This document shows, piece by piece, positions 23,201 to 34,360 of a stretch of 64,000 nucleotides of DNA; the stretch's first letter is position 1, and the number at the start of each line of letters is the position of its first letter. The DNA is taken from positions 1 to 64,000 of the forward strand of contig NMRB01002799.1 in NCBI GenBank assembly GCA_002633025.1, given 5' to 3'. This DNA comes from Notospermus geniculatus (taxonomy: Eukaryota; Nemertea; Pilidiophora; Heteronemertea; Lineidae). The translations under genes were made by a program, and so were the position numbers. A model generated the notes under the pieces. That model had not been told where the DNA came from and searched no databases. It saw only the letters and a program-made list of their open reading frames with translations.

Positions 23201-26200
23201 ATCTCCATTCTTTCCATTGGTATTGTCTGCACATTCTACACATCATTGGTAAGATACAGCGCCACTTATAACTTAGGCCTGTTTGTTAGGTGTGGTCACC
23301 CCTACGCCCCAGTTGAATATCCGAGCGGCAGTGCAGTAAATGAGGTTTGATGTTTTTGGAAAGACAAATAGAGTGATAAACCCCTGGAAGGTCTCCCCTA
23401 CGCAATGAAATTGACTATCCAAGTATAGTCTGGAAGTTGCCAATGGACAATACACAAACAAGTCATTAGTGTTTTCCTGGAGACCTATTTACTGAATCAC
23501 CCTGTAGCAATGTCAACGTCCTGTCTGTGCCAAAGATTATTTTCGACAGCAAACAGTATGTTATATGAACATCTATTGATCATGAATGATATCGAAAATC
23601 ATATGTGAAAGGCTTGACATATTTCATCAAAGGTTGTGGCGGTAGTTTTAAGTTACTCATTGAAGTCGGTTAGAGAATTCTATCAACAAGAGAGAATTAA
23701 TTAAAGTTCTTTGATAAACTCTGATGACTTGTTATCAGCAATCAATTACGACATTCCCTGAACAATTTACTCTACTGGCAGGGTAAGCGCTCAAGTATAT
23801 CTGGTTGGTGGGGTCTTGAAAGATTTTGAACGTCCTGCGGAATTAAGAATTTGCTGGAGTCAGATTCATGGACCAGAGATCTGACTGATATGTGACCAGG
23901 ACAGCCAATGCTGAGGTCAGGTTCAGGTGACCAGGACAGCCAATGCTGAGGTCAGGTTCAGGTGACCAGGACAGCCAATGCTGAGGTCAGATTCACGGAC
24001 TAGAGGTCTGACTGATATGTGACCAGGGACCTTATTCACAAAGCCCCATAACTTTTAAAACGCTGAGAGTGAACAATAGGTTGCCTGCAAATGTACAACT
24101 ACAATAGTTTACGCACTCCGTAGAGTTGCGGGGGCTTCGTGAATAAGGTCCCTGGACAGCCAATGCTGAGGTCAGATTCTGACAAATGTGTTGGGTTTAC
24201 AAACTAGATCCTCACAGTCAGATCTCCTTTTGACCGACCTGTATCAAGGGGACACCTGATACAGAAGAGCAATTTGTCCTTGTAAGTGGCCATCTCACTA
24301 TGACAGGAATGTATAGCAATATGTCCTCTATACTTTGACATTTTATTGGTGTTTTTCAGGGTGGTATAAAGGCCGTGATGTGGACCGATGTCTTCCAAAT
24401 GTTTATCGTCTATGCAGGCTTGCTCACTGTAATCATACAGGGTACAATAACTGTAGGTGGTGCTGATAAGGTCTGGGCCAAGGCAAAGGAAGGGAACAGG
24501 TTAAAAATATTAGAGTGAGTACCATAAAGGGTTTATAATGTTCTGTTTCATTAGGCCTTTTTACACGGTGCGGGTTCAAGGAAACCTACCTCCACCCTCC
24601 TCGGGCGGATTCGGTTCAGGATGGATTGATCGCTTTTACAGTGCGGGTTCGATAACCAGCCTTGATCTAGTTCGAGGTTGCTTCTTCGAATGCATGCCAC
24701 TAGATGGCGTGTATCAACATTTACAGTTATCGTAAGTACAAAATATCCTGGAAATAATCACTAAAAATCGATAAAGTATGCTTCTAACAGCATAAGCAGT
24801 GCTTAAGAAATCTCGCACGTGATTTCGTCACAAGTAAATTTACAGCAAGGGTTTCAGTGATGTCACTTGGGTTGCGTGCTCAATCCTGCCCGAGGCCGGT
24901 TTGTTTATACACGAGAGAATAACCGGCCTGCACCTATCTCCATCTTCCCGAGACTCACGCGGCGAACTGAACTGGCCTGAGGAAGGTGGAGGTCAGTTGT
25001 TTCGCTTTTACATGGGGGAAAATAACTGGACCCCTTCAATCCAGTCTCGATCTAGAATGCACCCGCACTGTGCCCTACCAATCTCCTATGTTGTGTCAGG
25101 CACAAGACATGGACCTACTTTTCAACTGAAGTTATTGTGGCAAAACCTTGGACATAATTTTAGGTCCCCAGTTATGTCTAAGTTGTCCTACGCTCTATGC
25201 TGTTATGGAGAGTTTCTACCAGATGACAGAAGCTGTGTTTGTACCGTCTGAGTTCAGCCATGATGCTTACTTTTACATTTCAGTTTTGACGCTGATCCTT
25301 TCAAGCGACATTCCTTCTGGACGTTGCTGATCGGTGGCTCGTTCACTTGTCTCACAATCTACGGTTCAAATCAAGCCATGGTGCAACGATATCTTTCCAT
25401 GAAAAAACTCAGAGACGCACAAAAGTAAGTAGCCCTTCAATGTTAAAGTCTGACCTTCAATGGTTAGGCGGCCCTTCAATGGAGTGTCTAACCTCCAGTG
25501 GTAAGTCTGACCTTCAGTGATGAGACTGACCTTCAGTGGTAAGTCTGACCTTCAATGCTCAGTCTGACCTTCAGCGTTAAGACTGACCCTCCCCTTTGAA
25601 TGAAAATGAGACTTTTGATGATAAGACCCAACTAAGCCTCCAACATCCAGAAAACATACTGCGTAGTAGATTCATCTTTTTATTGCCTGCATTCAATAGT
25701 AGGCCTAATGATTTTGCCCCCTTTAGCATATCCGTTGAACGTAAATGCTATGGCGCCTGAGCATTGGTGCCTGGATATTTGTTTCCTATCTACCATTTAG
25801 GCTGAAGGCCATTCATGTTTTCCACAACCCACATCATGCCTGAGCTTCACTCCATATCATAATGATCCTGCATTTGTTCCATCTTAACTTGGTTATGTTT
25901 TCAGAGCATTGTACATTGCCCTTGGTACCACCCTCATCTTCTTTCTCCTGTTGATCATCACTGGTCTTGTCATGTATGCAAATTTCCACAACTGTGACCC
26001 CAAGTTGGAGGGGGTCGTCACCAGAGGAGATCAGGTAGGTGCTGACTTCGTCTTGCACTTGATTTTGTCTTCTGTTTAAAGCGCTGATTTTGTGCCAAGC
26101 ATAAGCAGACACGTTTGTGCAATTTTCATCCAATAGATGGAGTTAATGGTAACCTTTTGCCAAAAGTTACATTCATCAACTCACACTCTTTCAGATCCTT

Positions 26201-29200
26201 CCTCATTTTGTCCTAAAGATTCTCCACAAATTGCCCGGAATTCCTGGTCTCTTTATGGCTTGTGTCTTCAGTGCAGCTCTCAGGTGAGTCCATAAACTGC
26301 TGTAAGTCTCTGAAATTATGGAGTCCTCTAGGTTAGAAAACCGACACAGGTTGTCGTTAATGGTGGTAGGGAGGTTAAGATAAGCTGCAAGAATGACATC
26401 AAGATCGAGAACGACTTCAAATCGTTGTCTTGATCCCTGCTTGATTACGGCAGGTAGGCAATCCATGACTGAAGGTGGTGTGTGTAATGGAATGTCAAAC
26501 TAGCAAAACTACAACTCTGTCTATCTCTTCTTTCTAGCACGGTTTCCACTGGCTTGAACTCCCTGGCCACAGTCTTCATGGAAGATTTAGTACGACCCAT
26601 CTACAAGTTTAGAAAAGAGCACGAGATGGATGAAACCACAGCTACGATCATATCAAAAATGTTAGGTGAGTATATCCTAATGCCGCAGTCGTCCATGACT
26701 GATCAGATCTAGCATGGATTGTCCAAAATATGCCTCGCATGAGTACCGCACTCCAAAGTCTTCTTACACTTCAGGATTTATCTCCTTTCCAGCGATAGCC
26801 CTCGGCATGCTGGTGATAGGCCTGGCGTTCCTATCCGTCACGATGCCCTCCACTCTAGTCCAGATTGCTATGAGTATCTTTGGTATGGTCGGTGGTCCGA
26901 TATTAGCCATATTCACTGTTGGGATGTTTCTACCATTTGTAAACTCATGGGTAGGTACTATGTAGTTTCTGTACAATGACGAATGGATTGGCCTTGCCAG
27001 TGTGTAAAGCCCCCGGCATATATCCACTCTGGGGCCCGTGCGGCGAGTAAAAACCGAAATTTTGGCCAATTTCTACGGTGCCCAGTTTGATCCAGTCTAA
27101 TTTCCGCTTATCTACTGAGGCAACTTCAGCATAATTCATCTTAGATCCGTGTTTTACTGTCTAAAATCCACGGCAAGCCGCTGGGTGGGGAAAATCGTAC
27201 GGGGCCCGGTGGATTTGTGACCTAGGCTTAAGCAATTAAACCCTGCTTAAGTTTAAACACTTTTAATGAATTTGGCCCTCATGTTGGAATAGAAAACACT
27301 GCAATGATCCAGTGGGTCATCATCAATCAAACCCACACTGTGATCTGATATGGCTTCATTTTCAGGGTGCCACAGCGGGAATTCTGTGCAGTACGGTCAT
27401 CTCTCTCTGGTTAGGAATCGGCGCCGTTATCTACCGTCATCCATTACCCACGTTGCCTGTGACAACCAAAGCCTGTAANGCCAGGTTATGACGTCACAGA
27501 AGATGCTCCTCAGTACTGAGAAATAGATTACTAACCTCACATCCCAAAATAGCTAGCCAATCAACTGTGGCGTTACATCAGGCAATACAAAAAGAGCTAG
27601 CCAATCAACTGCGACATTACATCACGCAATACCGGTCCCTTATCCATTAGCGATGTTGGGACCGGGAACCAGTCTACTTTCAGATACTGCTTATTGTCAG
27701 ACATTTTCAGAATTTTGTGGTCCACAGCAGCACTGGCCTTTTGCAACATGTGATGATGACGTCCTCCGCCCCAGTAGGGGCGCTTCGTTAACATGGGATT
27801 CCGTATGCCCTAAACAACGGAGGAACATAACGGCACACTACACAGTCATCAAAAACTGCTGAACATCGGACCATTCATTTCAGAAGAGTCATACCTTCAA
27901 AATCAACACACCTCTCTCATCACGTATAACCTCCTTTCTCTTTTAGTTTCGAATTCATTGACATCTATAAGATCTCATACCTATACTACAGCCTCATCGC
28001 CCTGGTTGTAACCCTGGTGATATCATCCTTAGTCAGCCTCGCTACTGGTAAGTTTGACTGGCCTTATTAGGCCTAGGAGGATTCTCTTTGAACTGTGGGA
28101 AGTCAGTGTTTGGGGCTCGTGATCGCGAGCGAGTTGGCGGGTTCGATTCCCAGTCGAAATGCTACTTTGTACTCAACTGGTGTGAAAGGATCAAGTGAAA
28201 CGCTGAATCAGCTGCTCCTTGAGTTCCCCAAAAAGGTTTCTGGAGAGACTGGGGGTAAATGTGAAGTCGGTAGCTATGTGGATTGCAGTAGATATCAGAC
28301 TATAAACCTAAACATTTACATTTACATTTATGGGAGTGTCTTCATTCAACTTGGCTACAGCATGGAACAGAGGAGTGGATTGAGCAGAAAAAAAAGAAAA
28401 AAAATCGGATCTAGACATCCCACATACTTGTCATCCGGATAATTTAGCTTAAGAACAATTCCCAGAAATCCGGGCTGTAATGTCACCATTTTGATACACC
28501 CGGATCCATTCACAAAAATGTTCAAAGTACTGAGTTGATGATGTTGTTATCATACGAGCCCATTGTCTGCTAATCCTATTGATAAACATGCAAACAACAA
28601 ACATAAGAAATCCATACCGCCTCCTACTCAAGTCGGGATGCTTTGTGACTCATAGCGGGATTACACTTTGATCATGGTATTTTCTAGTCAGAATACCCTC
28701 TCTTTAATTATAGGTGTAGATGTCATCCACTTAACCCATTTCTGACCGACTACCAGCAGGATGGTGGTCGTTTTTAATTTAGTTGATGAGGAGACATTGC
28801 AGTGGATTTGACCAGTAGTGACACCTATTGGAATGATACGCTAACACTCTCATCGTCTGTATTTCAGGTTCGAATAAAGGCAATAACATCGATCGCCGGT
28901 TGTTCCATCGATGGTGTGGCCGAGCAGAAGAGGAAATAGAACCTGAGGTAAACTTCTTTTGGTCTCCGTCTTTAGGCGTTTAAGAAGTGTTAGGCCCAGC
29001 TGTGAAGGTTCATCGGTGTAGGAATCAGTTATCCTGGAAAATTTTTATCTGTTGAACTTGATAATTAGTTTTTGTTGGATCACCAACTGAAGCTTTCTAT
29101 CCTGTTAGGATGCTTGATGAAGATCCAAGTTGGATTAGAAGCACTGTGTACGTACTCTTTCAGTGGTACATTTTGTGTTCGGCTCAAGAGCTCAGTTCTC

Positions 29201-30555
29201 CAAAACTAACAAATTGTATTGATTTGATTTTTGCTACCTCTGTACCACTAGCAATCTTCTGTTCGCATTGAAAGTAGTCATTTGTTTTCTGTTACTGAGG
29301 AGCGATTCTGAATGGATGTCTTTTAACTTGATAGTGAACATTTTCGCTTCTGATGATTCTTTTTAAGATTCACCCAGTACTTCGCAATAGTCTAATTGCT
29401 GCTTTATTTGTGGTCACCTGTTAGTTGTTTTGTCGACTTTGTCCTGAGTCTCACCACTCGCCATGTGCACTTCTGGCAGAGATCCAGGCTTTCAGTGTGT
29501 GGGGGGGAGGAATTGTGAGTCGGGGTCCAAAGTCATGGACATATGTCAATGTCGATTGTTCAGGTCCTGGGCTATCCGGAGGTCACTGTCTGAGGCTGAA
29601 GGGACGAGCATCAATCACAGCACGAGAAGAGAGACATGTACATTTACGCACTTGCTGAAGTCAATCCATGGCCCACCTGTGTGATCCACCCCTGCACACC
29701 ATGTGTGATCCACCCCTGCACACCACTGCAGTTGCATTTCTTCAACGAAGGTTTAGATAATCAGGGAATGATTGCTCGTGTTGTCTCATGTTTGTGTTGC
29801 TGTCCAGGTCTTCACATTCTCTGAACGATTCACTAGCCTGCCAATGCTTTCACCTCTTAACCATCACTTCTTTGGCTATTTGTCTTGCCACTAACACTTG
29901 CACGTCCGATCACAGTTAAATGCTTCAGATAGGATGTGACTTTGCCGGCGACGCTGGGACAATTCTTTGGCTTTAATACATGTAACCATTGCTTCGTTTG
30001 CCATTTTGCTCGTCCACCAATCCAAGCGTGTGATGTTCAGCTNNNNNNNNNNNNNNNNNNNNNNNNNNNNNNNNNNNNNNNNNGTCAGACCAGTATAAAG
30101 ACTCTCAACGAAAGTCCAGCAGAACTGCTAACAACACACACAGGTGGCATGAGAAAGACACTCATTCACTTCTACCAAAATTCCCAGTATTCATCATTTT
30201 GGCGACCTTTTACTTCAAGGCAGTGTTGTCAGTCTAACAGTGTCCTTGATTATGTTGCACAGCGAGACACTGCCATCTGGTGACAGCGAACCAGTAATTG
30301 ACTGTGTCTGTAGCATTCATCCCTTAGAAGGTCTTATAACACTGTAATAATCTAAACATTTCTGTTTTATTTCAGTACGAGGATACACCATCCTGTTCAT
30401 CACGAATTGGACTCACAACACAAGTCGTCAATCAAAATCATAGGAAACCAAATGCAAATGGAACAGCGTGTCGTGGGACTAGACCTATGGCTAATGGCTA
30501 TGAGAGGTCAGAAAATGGGACGATATTCTTTTATGAAAAAGTGACAACGTTATGA
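14239..30555 (+). CDS. SLC5 sodium-coupled transporter (SMCT/SMVT clade), 14 exons
   Basis: Exons: 14239-14580, 20559-20624, 22092-22143, 23181-23248, 24360-24514, 25284-25424, 25905-26034, 26195-26283, 26538-26665, 26775-26950, 27366-27512, 27947-28047, 28868-28947, 30376-30555. All phases agree once the N at 27479 is treated as an extra base. The 617-aa product fits the family's roughly 610. It has about 13 membrane segments. Landmarks are A-I-G-V-Y-Y in TM1, [29 protein letters not shown] and [11 protein letters not shown] (the Na+-site helix). The polar tail ends in T-T-L, a class I PDZ ligand. By family it imports a small anion with Na+ at the plasma membrane. The SLC5A5/A6/A8/A12 group covers iodide, biotin/lipoate, and lactate/nicotinate; the substrate cannot be decided here. 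Exon 11's donor (GTACTG) is weak and abuts the contig join. Confidence 0.9.
15686..16070. mobile_element. 385-bp TIR insertion present only in copy B
   Basis: The ends TGAGGAACC and GGTTCCTCA are inverted repeats, with an inner pair GATCGATGTGACCGA and TCGGTCACATCGATC. Copy A reads CACTTCAACTGGGTACAG without it (about 5968). CpG and TGACGTCA-rich interior; no ORF. Confidence 0.8.
16533..16728. mobile_element. MITE-like foldback, TGTGACC family, copy B counterpart
   Basis: Same insertion as 6355-6526 in the duplicated copy, with ends TGTGACCTGC and GCAGGTCACA. It carries a TACCGGTA where copy A has TA, and about 18 extra bases near 16642. Confidence 0.8.
17525..17720 (-). mobile_element. tRNA-derived SINE
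   Basis: Read on the minus strand: TCAGAATGGTGTAGTGGAAA (A-box region), then AGGTTCGATCCCTGGTCAGA (B box), then GATAGAGAGGGCAGCTCTCT and a tail with GGTTTCCTCCTGCTGTA. Members at 36525 (+) and about 59050 (-) share the head and the non-tRNA body, so it is a SINE family and not a tRNA gene. Confidence 0.8.
18421..18837. mobile_element. Harbinger/Tourist-like TIR element, copy B only
   Basis: The left end GGCGACACTTATTTTATTTC pairs with the right end GAAATAA-type arm closing in ATAATTGTGGCC; about 33 bp of inverted arm reach to TTTTACGGAT. It is flanked by TTA on both sides, and copy A shows one TTA with no insert (about 7994). The interior has CCGCCG boxes in A/T-rich sequence, like the element at 8637. 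Confidence 0.75.
20815..22131 (+). repeat. Unmerged contig overlap: 658 bp repeated across one N
   Basis: 20815-21472 and 21474-22131 are the same sequence (end of intron 2 and the first part of exon 3) on either side of the N at 21473. They differ by a few SNPs and three TACATGTA-type differences. Exon 3 is cut after 33 bases at 21439-21472 and is complete at 22092-22143. Confidence 0.93.
23890..24180. repeat. 35-bp tandem repeat in SLC5 intron 4
   Basis: GTGACCAGGACAGCCAATGC followed by TGAGGTCAGGTTCAG is repeated about three times. A fourth unit is split by the foldback at 24023-24155. Confidence 0.85.
24023..24155. mobile_element. MITE-like foldback inserted in a tandem repeat unit
   Basis: The arms CCAGGGACCTTATTCAC and GTGAATAAGGTCCCTGG, extended by AAAGCCCC and GGGGCTTC, match at about 24 of 25 positions. 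It splits a 35-bp tandem unit whose uninterrupted sisters lie just upstream, so the insertion is directly visible. Confidence 0.8.
25431..25595. repeat. Minisatellite, about 20-bp unit (AGTCTGACCTTCAGTGGTA)
   Basis: Seven or eight degenerate units directly follow the donor of SLC5 exon 6. Confidence 0.8.
27479..27479. other. Single-N join inside SLC5 exon 11
   Basis: The N falls in the codon after K-A-C. Counting it as a base brings a stop four codons later. Dropping it gives [11 protein letters not shown], a donor, and the right phase for exon 12. It is best read as an assembly artefact. Confidence 0.75.
28085..28200 (+). mobile_element. Possible tRNA-related SINE fragment
   Basis: GGCTCGTGATCGCGAGCGAG followed by a B-box-like GGGTTCGATTCCCAG resembles a tRNA-derived head. 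It does not fold cleanly as a tRNA gene and sits in SLC5 intron 12. It is not clearly the same family as the one at 36525. Confidence 0.4.
30043..30083. other. Assembly gap (41 N) in SLC5 intron 13
   Basis: Run of N between 3' SLC5 exons 13 and 14; no coding sequence is evidently lost. Confidence 0.95.
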
Positions 30556-30848
30556 TCAAGGACATCATTGTGTGTGCCGGATAGCGTATTAGCCTCATAA
30601 GAATGATTTCTACAGTTCTTCGTGCCAAGTACACCAGCAGGTGCTGTGTAACAGCTGTCTCTTTTTGAATAACTGAAGGATATTCTAAAGCATAGAAAAA
30701 GCTTTTCATGGTCGTGTTTTGGTCCTAGTGGGTAGGCCGCAGCGAGACAGTTTGTTTCTGCATCTGCAGTTGCAGACAAATCACTAACGGTGATTACTGG
30801 TAACGTGAAACTGTTCAGAAAATGCAATCAACAAAGGTGTTGTAAAGA

Positions 30849-30854
30849 AATAAA
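30849..30854 (+). terminator. Candidate polyadenylation signal of the SLC5 gene
   Basis: AATAAA about 295 bases after the SLC5 stop codon. Another AATAAA near 33697 could end a longer 3' UTR. Confidence 0.5.
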
Positions 30855-31226
30855 CTTCAATCCATCACCATTGGGTCAAATTTTTTACCTCTGTGCCTGT
30901 GTTTTCAGAAATGTGCCTAGTTATAAAAGGGTTGATACCATATCACCTTCTAGTCGCTCTTGTTGGTATTGCATGATTGTGTTCTTTTTTACTTGTACAG
31001 TATTTGATACTAAATTGACTTATAATGGAATTAACGCCATGGCAATTTGTACTTAGTACTGATCCATGGATTTAGTGTAGAATCAGGCAAGGGGCCTCAC
31101 TTTCTCCTCATTTATCTGATATTTTCTCAGCAACGCCATGTTCAATGCCCCCCTCCCCCATCAATGAGGAGGCCCCTTCTCTCATAGTTTGTACGAAAAT
31201 CTAGGCTCACCAGTTTTGTTAACAAA

Positions 31227-31435
31227 TGTGACCCGCTGTGGCAAAAGCAGATGCATGTCACTCAGAAGGTGAGCCTGCTCAACGAACTAAGATGACACCA
31301 GGAGAGAATGGAAGAAATACATGTAGATTGCTTCAGATTTCATAATGGACAGACAATACTGAAACTGACAAACATTTGGTCTCAACCTGCCAAGCTAAGA
31401 GCGACATGCGTCTGGTTTTGCCAGAGCGGGTCACA
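31227..31435. mobile_element. MITE-like foldback, TGTGACC family
   Basis: The ends TGTGACCCGCTGTGGCAAAA and TTTTGCCAGAGCGGGTCACA are inverted repeats. The interior shares AACTAAGATGACACCAGGAG with the copy at 31829. Confidence 0.85.
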
Positions 31436-31828
31436 ATGTATTTACCGTACATGTTCTTTGAACAGTTTGGAACAGATTGTCAAAGGGTGTTGCTAAAAAC
31501 ATTCCAGCATTAGACATAATGCATGTTACGGTACATCCTGAATACACCATTTAATTTCTCATTCATTTGTATGCAAAGATGCCCAATTTCAGTTTGTGCA
31601 CTTTTGCCTGGTGGGAAACCCTCTGCCAGGAGAAGACAGCCTTTGTATCTGGCTGACCAGTTTTACATGTCCAACATGTTGTAAGACAGTGTTACGAATT
31701 ATGGTACTCTGACAGGGTTGTGTCATGGATCCTTACAAAACCTGTGAAATTCAATGACCAATCCTCGCATATGATTACTGGTATTCTGTGGCTTGTCCTG
31801 AATTCCTACTACGGTAGACATGGACAGA

Positions 31829-31996
31829 TGTGACCTTCCACAGCAAAACCAGGCGCATGTTGCTCAGAAGTTGAGCCTCAGTGAACTAAGATGACACCAG
31901 GAGAGATCGTTTCAGATTTCATAATTTTCAATATTGAAACTGACAATCTGGCAAGCTAAGAGCGACATGCGCCTGGTTTTGCTGTGGAAGGTCACA
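31829..31996. mobile_element. MITE-like foldback, TGTGACC family
   Basis: The ends TGTGACCTTCCACAGCAAAA and TTTTGCTGTGGAAGGTCACA are a perfect 20-base inverted repeat, the best-preserved member of the family. Confidence 0.87.
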
Positions 31997-32443
31997 TATG
32001 AATAAACCCAATCCCAGATTGACTACGGATTCTATATTACGTATTGCATAATAATCAGATCTGATTTGGTTTTTTGGGCATGTTCGTCCTTGTGGACATG
32101 CAAATGCATGTGTGCAAAAACATTGGTTACTTCACGAAACCGATCTGTACTACAGGATGTCATGGTAGGTCTGGCCTTTGAAAAAGCAGTATAGTTCATT
32201 TGGTGATGTGTACCAATTGCGATTCCATGTGGGGCTGGCCCTGCTGTGTAAAATAGGCCTATTGAGGCAGCTTGTTGTACTGAATGGCTTTACCTGTTGA
32301 TGGCCTTCATTATTTTGAACAATTCAAATGAGTGTTTTGCATGTAATGTGCACCTTTCTGCCTGTCTTCATGTCTCCTGTTTTCAAGGAGATGTGGTGCA
32401 CATTTTGCACTTTTCTATTTGCCGAATGAACAAGATGTGTACA

Positions 32444-32768
32444 ATAGGAGCAGTCAGCCGCGCGTATTGCCAAAAGATGGCAGCGAAGTTCTAGCGGACC
32501 AATAAGCAGTTCTTCCACGTCACAATAGTATTGCACAATATGGGGCCCAAAATGGATGTCATGCTTCTGGCATAATGGATGGAAGAAAGATTGGCAATAA
32601 TATTGCCCATTTTGATCCTCATGTTGTGCAATAATATTGCACGTCGATAGGCCGCTTTACACAGGAAAATCCACGTGATTGGTGTTCGATCAAGAATGAA
32701 TGGGTCCGCTCTATGCATTGAATTGGGCCTTAGTGACACCTATTGGTCATCTCACTGACAGCTCCTAT
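32444..32768. mobile_element. MITE-like element, ATAGGAGC family, longer copy
   Basis: ATAGGAGCAGTCAGCCGCGC and ACTGACAGCTCCTAT close the element. Inside, CTAGCGGACC and GCATTGAATTGGGCC match the 13834 element in reverse orientation. It is about 150 bp longer than that copy. Confidence 0.8.
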
Positions 32769-33941
32769 TCCCCTATTCCCCTACTATGTTGTATGCCATG
32801 TGTATGCTCCTGGAGTTGAGTGGTAGCTATTTACAGCTTTTGTACCATTTGTTACTGATGTTTCGCTTTTTATGCACTTTTTGCTTTTTTGTTTGTTCAT
32901 GTACTGTACATATCAAACTGTTTTTCTATTGGTAATGCCTTTGTCTGTTCACCGTGCGACAGACCTTGCACTGTTGTGTCGTTTTTGGAGACTTAATATC
33001 TCTTCATATCGATCAAAGATCTGGCAAACTGCAGGCAGCTACCGGTATTTTAATGACAGTAAGGACAAAGGTCTTTCTCTTATTAGCTTTATTTACCACA
33101 CCAGTTCCATTGCCTGTGAATCAAAAGGATTTTCTTGAATTTTCATCATATCCAAACGATGGTCCGTCCCTCTTAGCCGAAGTGAACAATCTGAACAATT
33201 TCAAAGATTTATAGCCTGACAGATTTACCCACATGAATGAAATGATAATTCTGTTCTGCCGCATTTACTTGTGAACAGGGGGAGAATGGCAAATTGAAGT
33301 AATGGCTATATTCTATGCCACTGTGTATTTGGCAGTACAAGAGAGTGCAATTACTTCAATTGATCGAGTCCCCTCTGATCAGAGCGCAATGTGGCAGTTT
33401 GCTGCCACATCTCTGGTTTGTAATTCCATCTGTCCATGCTGGAATGTGACATTTTGGTAACGCAATAATTTGGTGTCTTCTGTGCATGTTTGTCAACTTC
33501 ATGTGGAGAAAATCATTATTTTGCAGGATCTCATGATGTTTTGATATGTACTTGCCTTGCACTGTGTTCAATGAGAGTGTTTACTGGATTATGTAAGAGC
33601 TTATCATAATTATGGAATAATATATTTCTGGTGTTATTTATTTTCATTTTTATGGACTATTTTGTATATTTTGCAAACTGGTTTTGTGGTTTAGATAATA
33701 AATACTTATGTAGGATTTAGTAGCTCAATAGTTTCTGTGTCTTTCATTTCACTCTGTGACACCAAGAAGTTATCAGCACCCACACTAGCTGCTTCCTGGT
33801 GCAGATGGACCGACCAAGTGACAGCAAGTGTGACTCTGCACTAAAAGGCTTGATTGATTTCTCATCTGTGGAAAATCCATCTTCCATGCCCTTCCGAACT
33901 AAATCACAAATTTGGGCACCAGAGAAAGTCACCCACTCAGC
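32769..33941. other. Intergenic, no supported feature
   Basis: Between the SLC5 3' region and the fusion gene. Two overlapping open frames near 32872-33214 lack splice, domain or repeat support. AATAAA near 33697 might be a distal SLC5 poly(A) signal. Confidence 0.4.
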
Positions 33942-34194
33942 TAGACTGGTCCCCTGTCGTAGTTCTCGCTTCACTACTACGACAGGCATTTTGAACGCCA
34001 ACTCGGCATGTGATTGGTCAGCCAAACGTCATCAACGGTCGCGCCATGAGTCATATCTATTTTTAGAGACTCCCCGCAACGATGAAAGTCTTTATTGCTC
34101 ATTTGCATACGTGTGTCAGAAAACAGGCAAACATGGCGGACGCGGCCTGTCGTAGTAGTGGAGGAACGGAGCGATACGACAGGGGACCAGTCTA
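33942..34194. mobile_element. Foldback element with AGACTGGTCCCCTGTCG ends
   Basis: AGACTGGTCCCCTGTCGTAG pairs with CTACGACAGGGGACCAGTCT-type sequence at the right end. Inner arms CTACTACGACAGGC and GCCTGTCGTAGTAG also pair. The flanks share CACTCAG-like bases. A GGGGACCAGTCTAC remnant lies at 51464. Confidence 0.75.
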
Positions 34195-34360
34195 CCACTC
34201 AGCAACAGAATAGTGAAAACGAATGGCTATTCACGAACTCATTCTTGAGAACCACACTGGACCAGAATATACAAATCCACCCAAAAAACAGGCCTTTATG
34301 CCATGTGTGTAGCATCATGTCTCCATGACTACAACCAATCATCATTCATATTTCCCACCT

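Larger units (their letters stand above)
13302..23883 (+). repeat. Large direct duplication, copy B
   Basis: Counterpart of 3871-12990. It differs by insertions at 13659, 13834, 15686 and 18421, by lacking the foldback present at 9051, and by many TA versus TA-NNNN-TA differences. It contains its own internal overlap around the N at 21473. Confidence 0.9.

Noticed and set aside
24901-25251. 116-aa open frame in SLC5 intron 5
   Set aside because: It lies between two well-supported exons, and its residues show no family resemblance.
4578-30555. Two functional paralogous SLC5 genes in tandem
   Set aside because: Only one copy has exons 5-14, and intron identity and N joins point to haplotypes or a partial duplicate.
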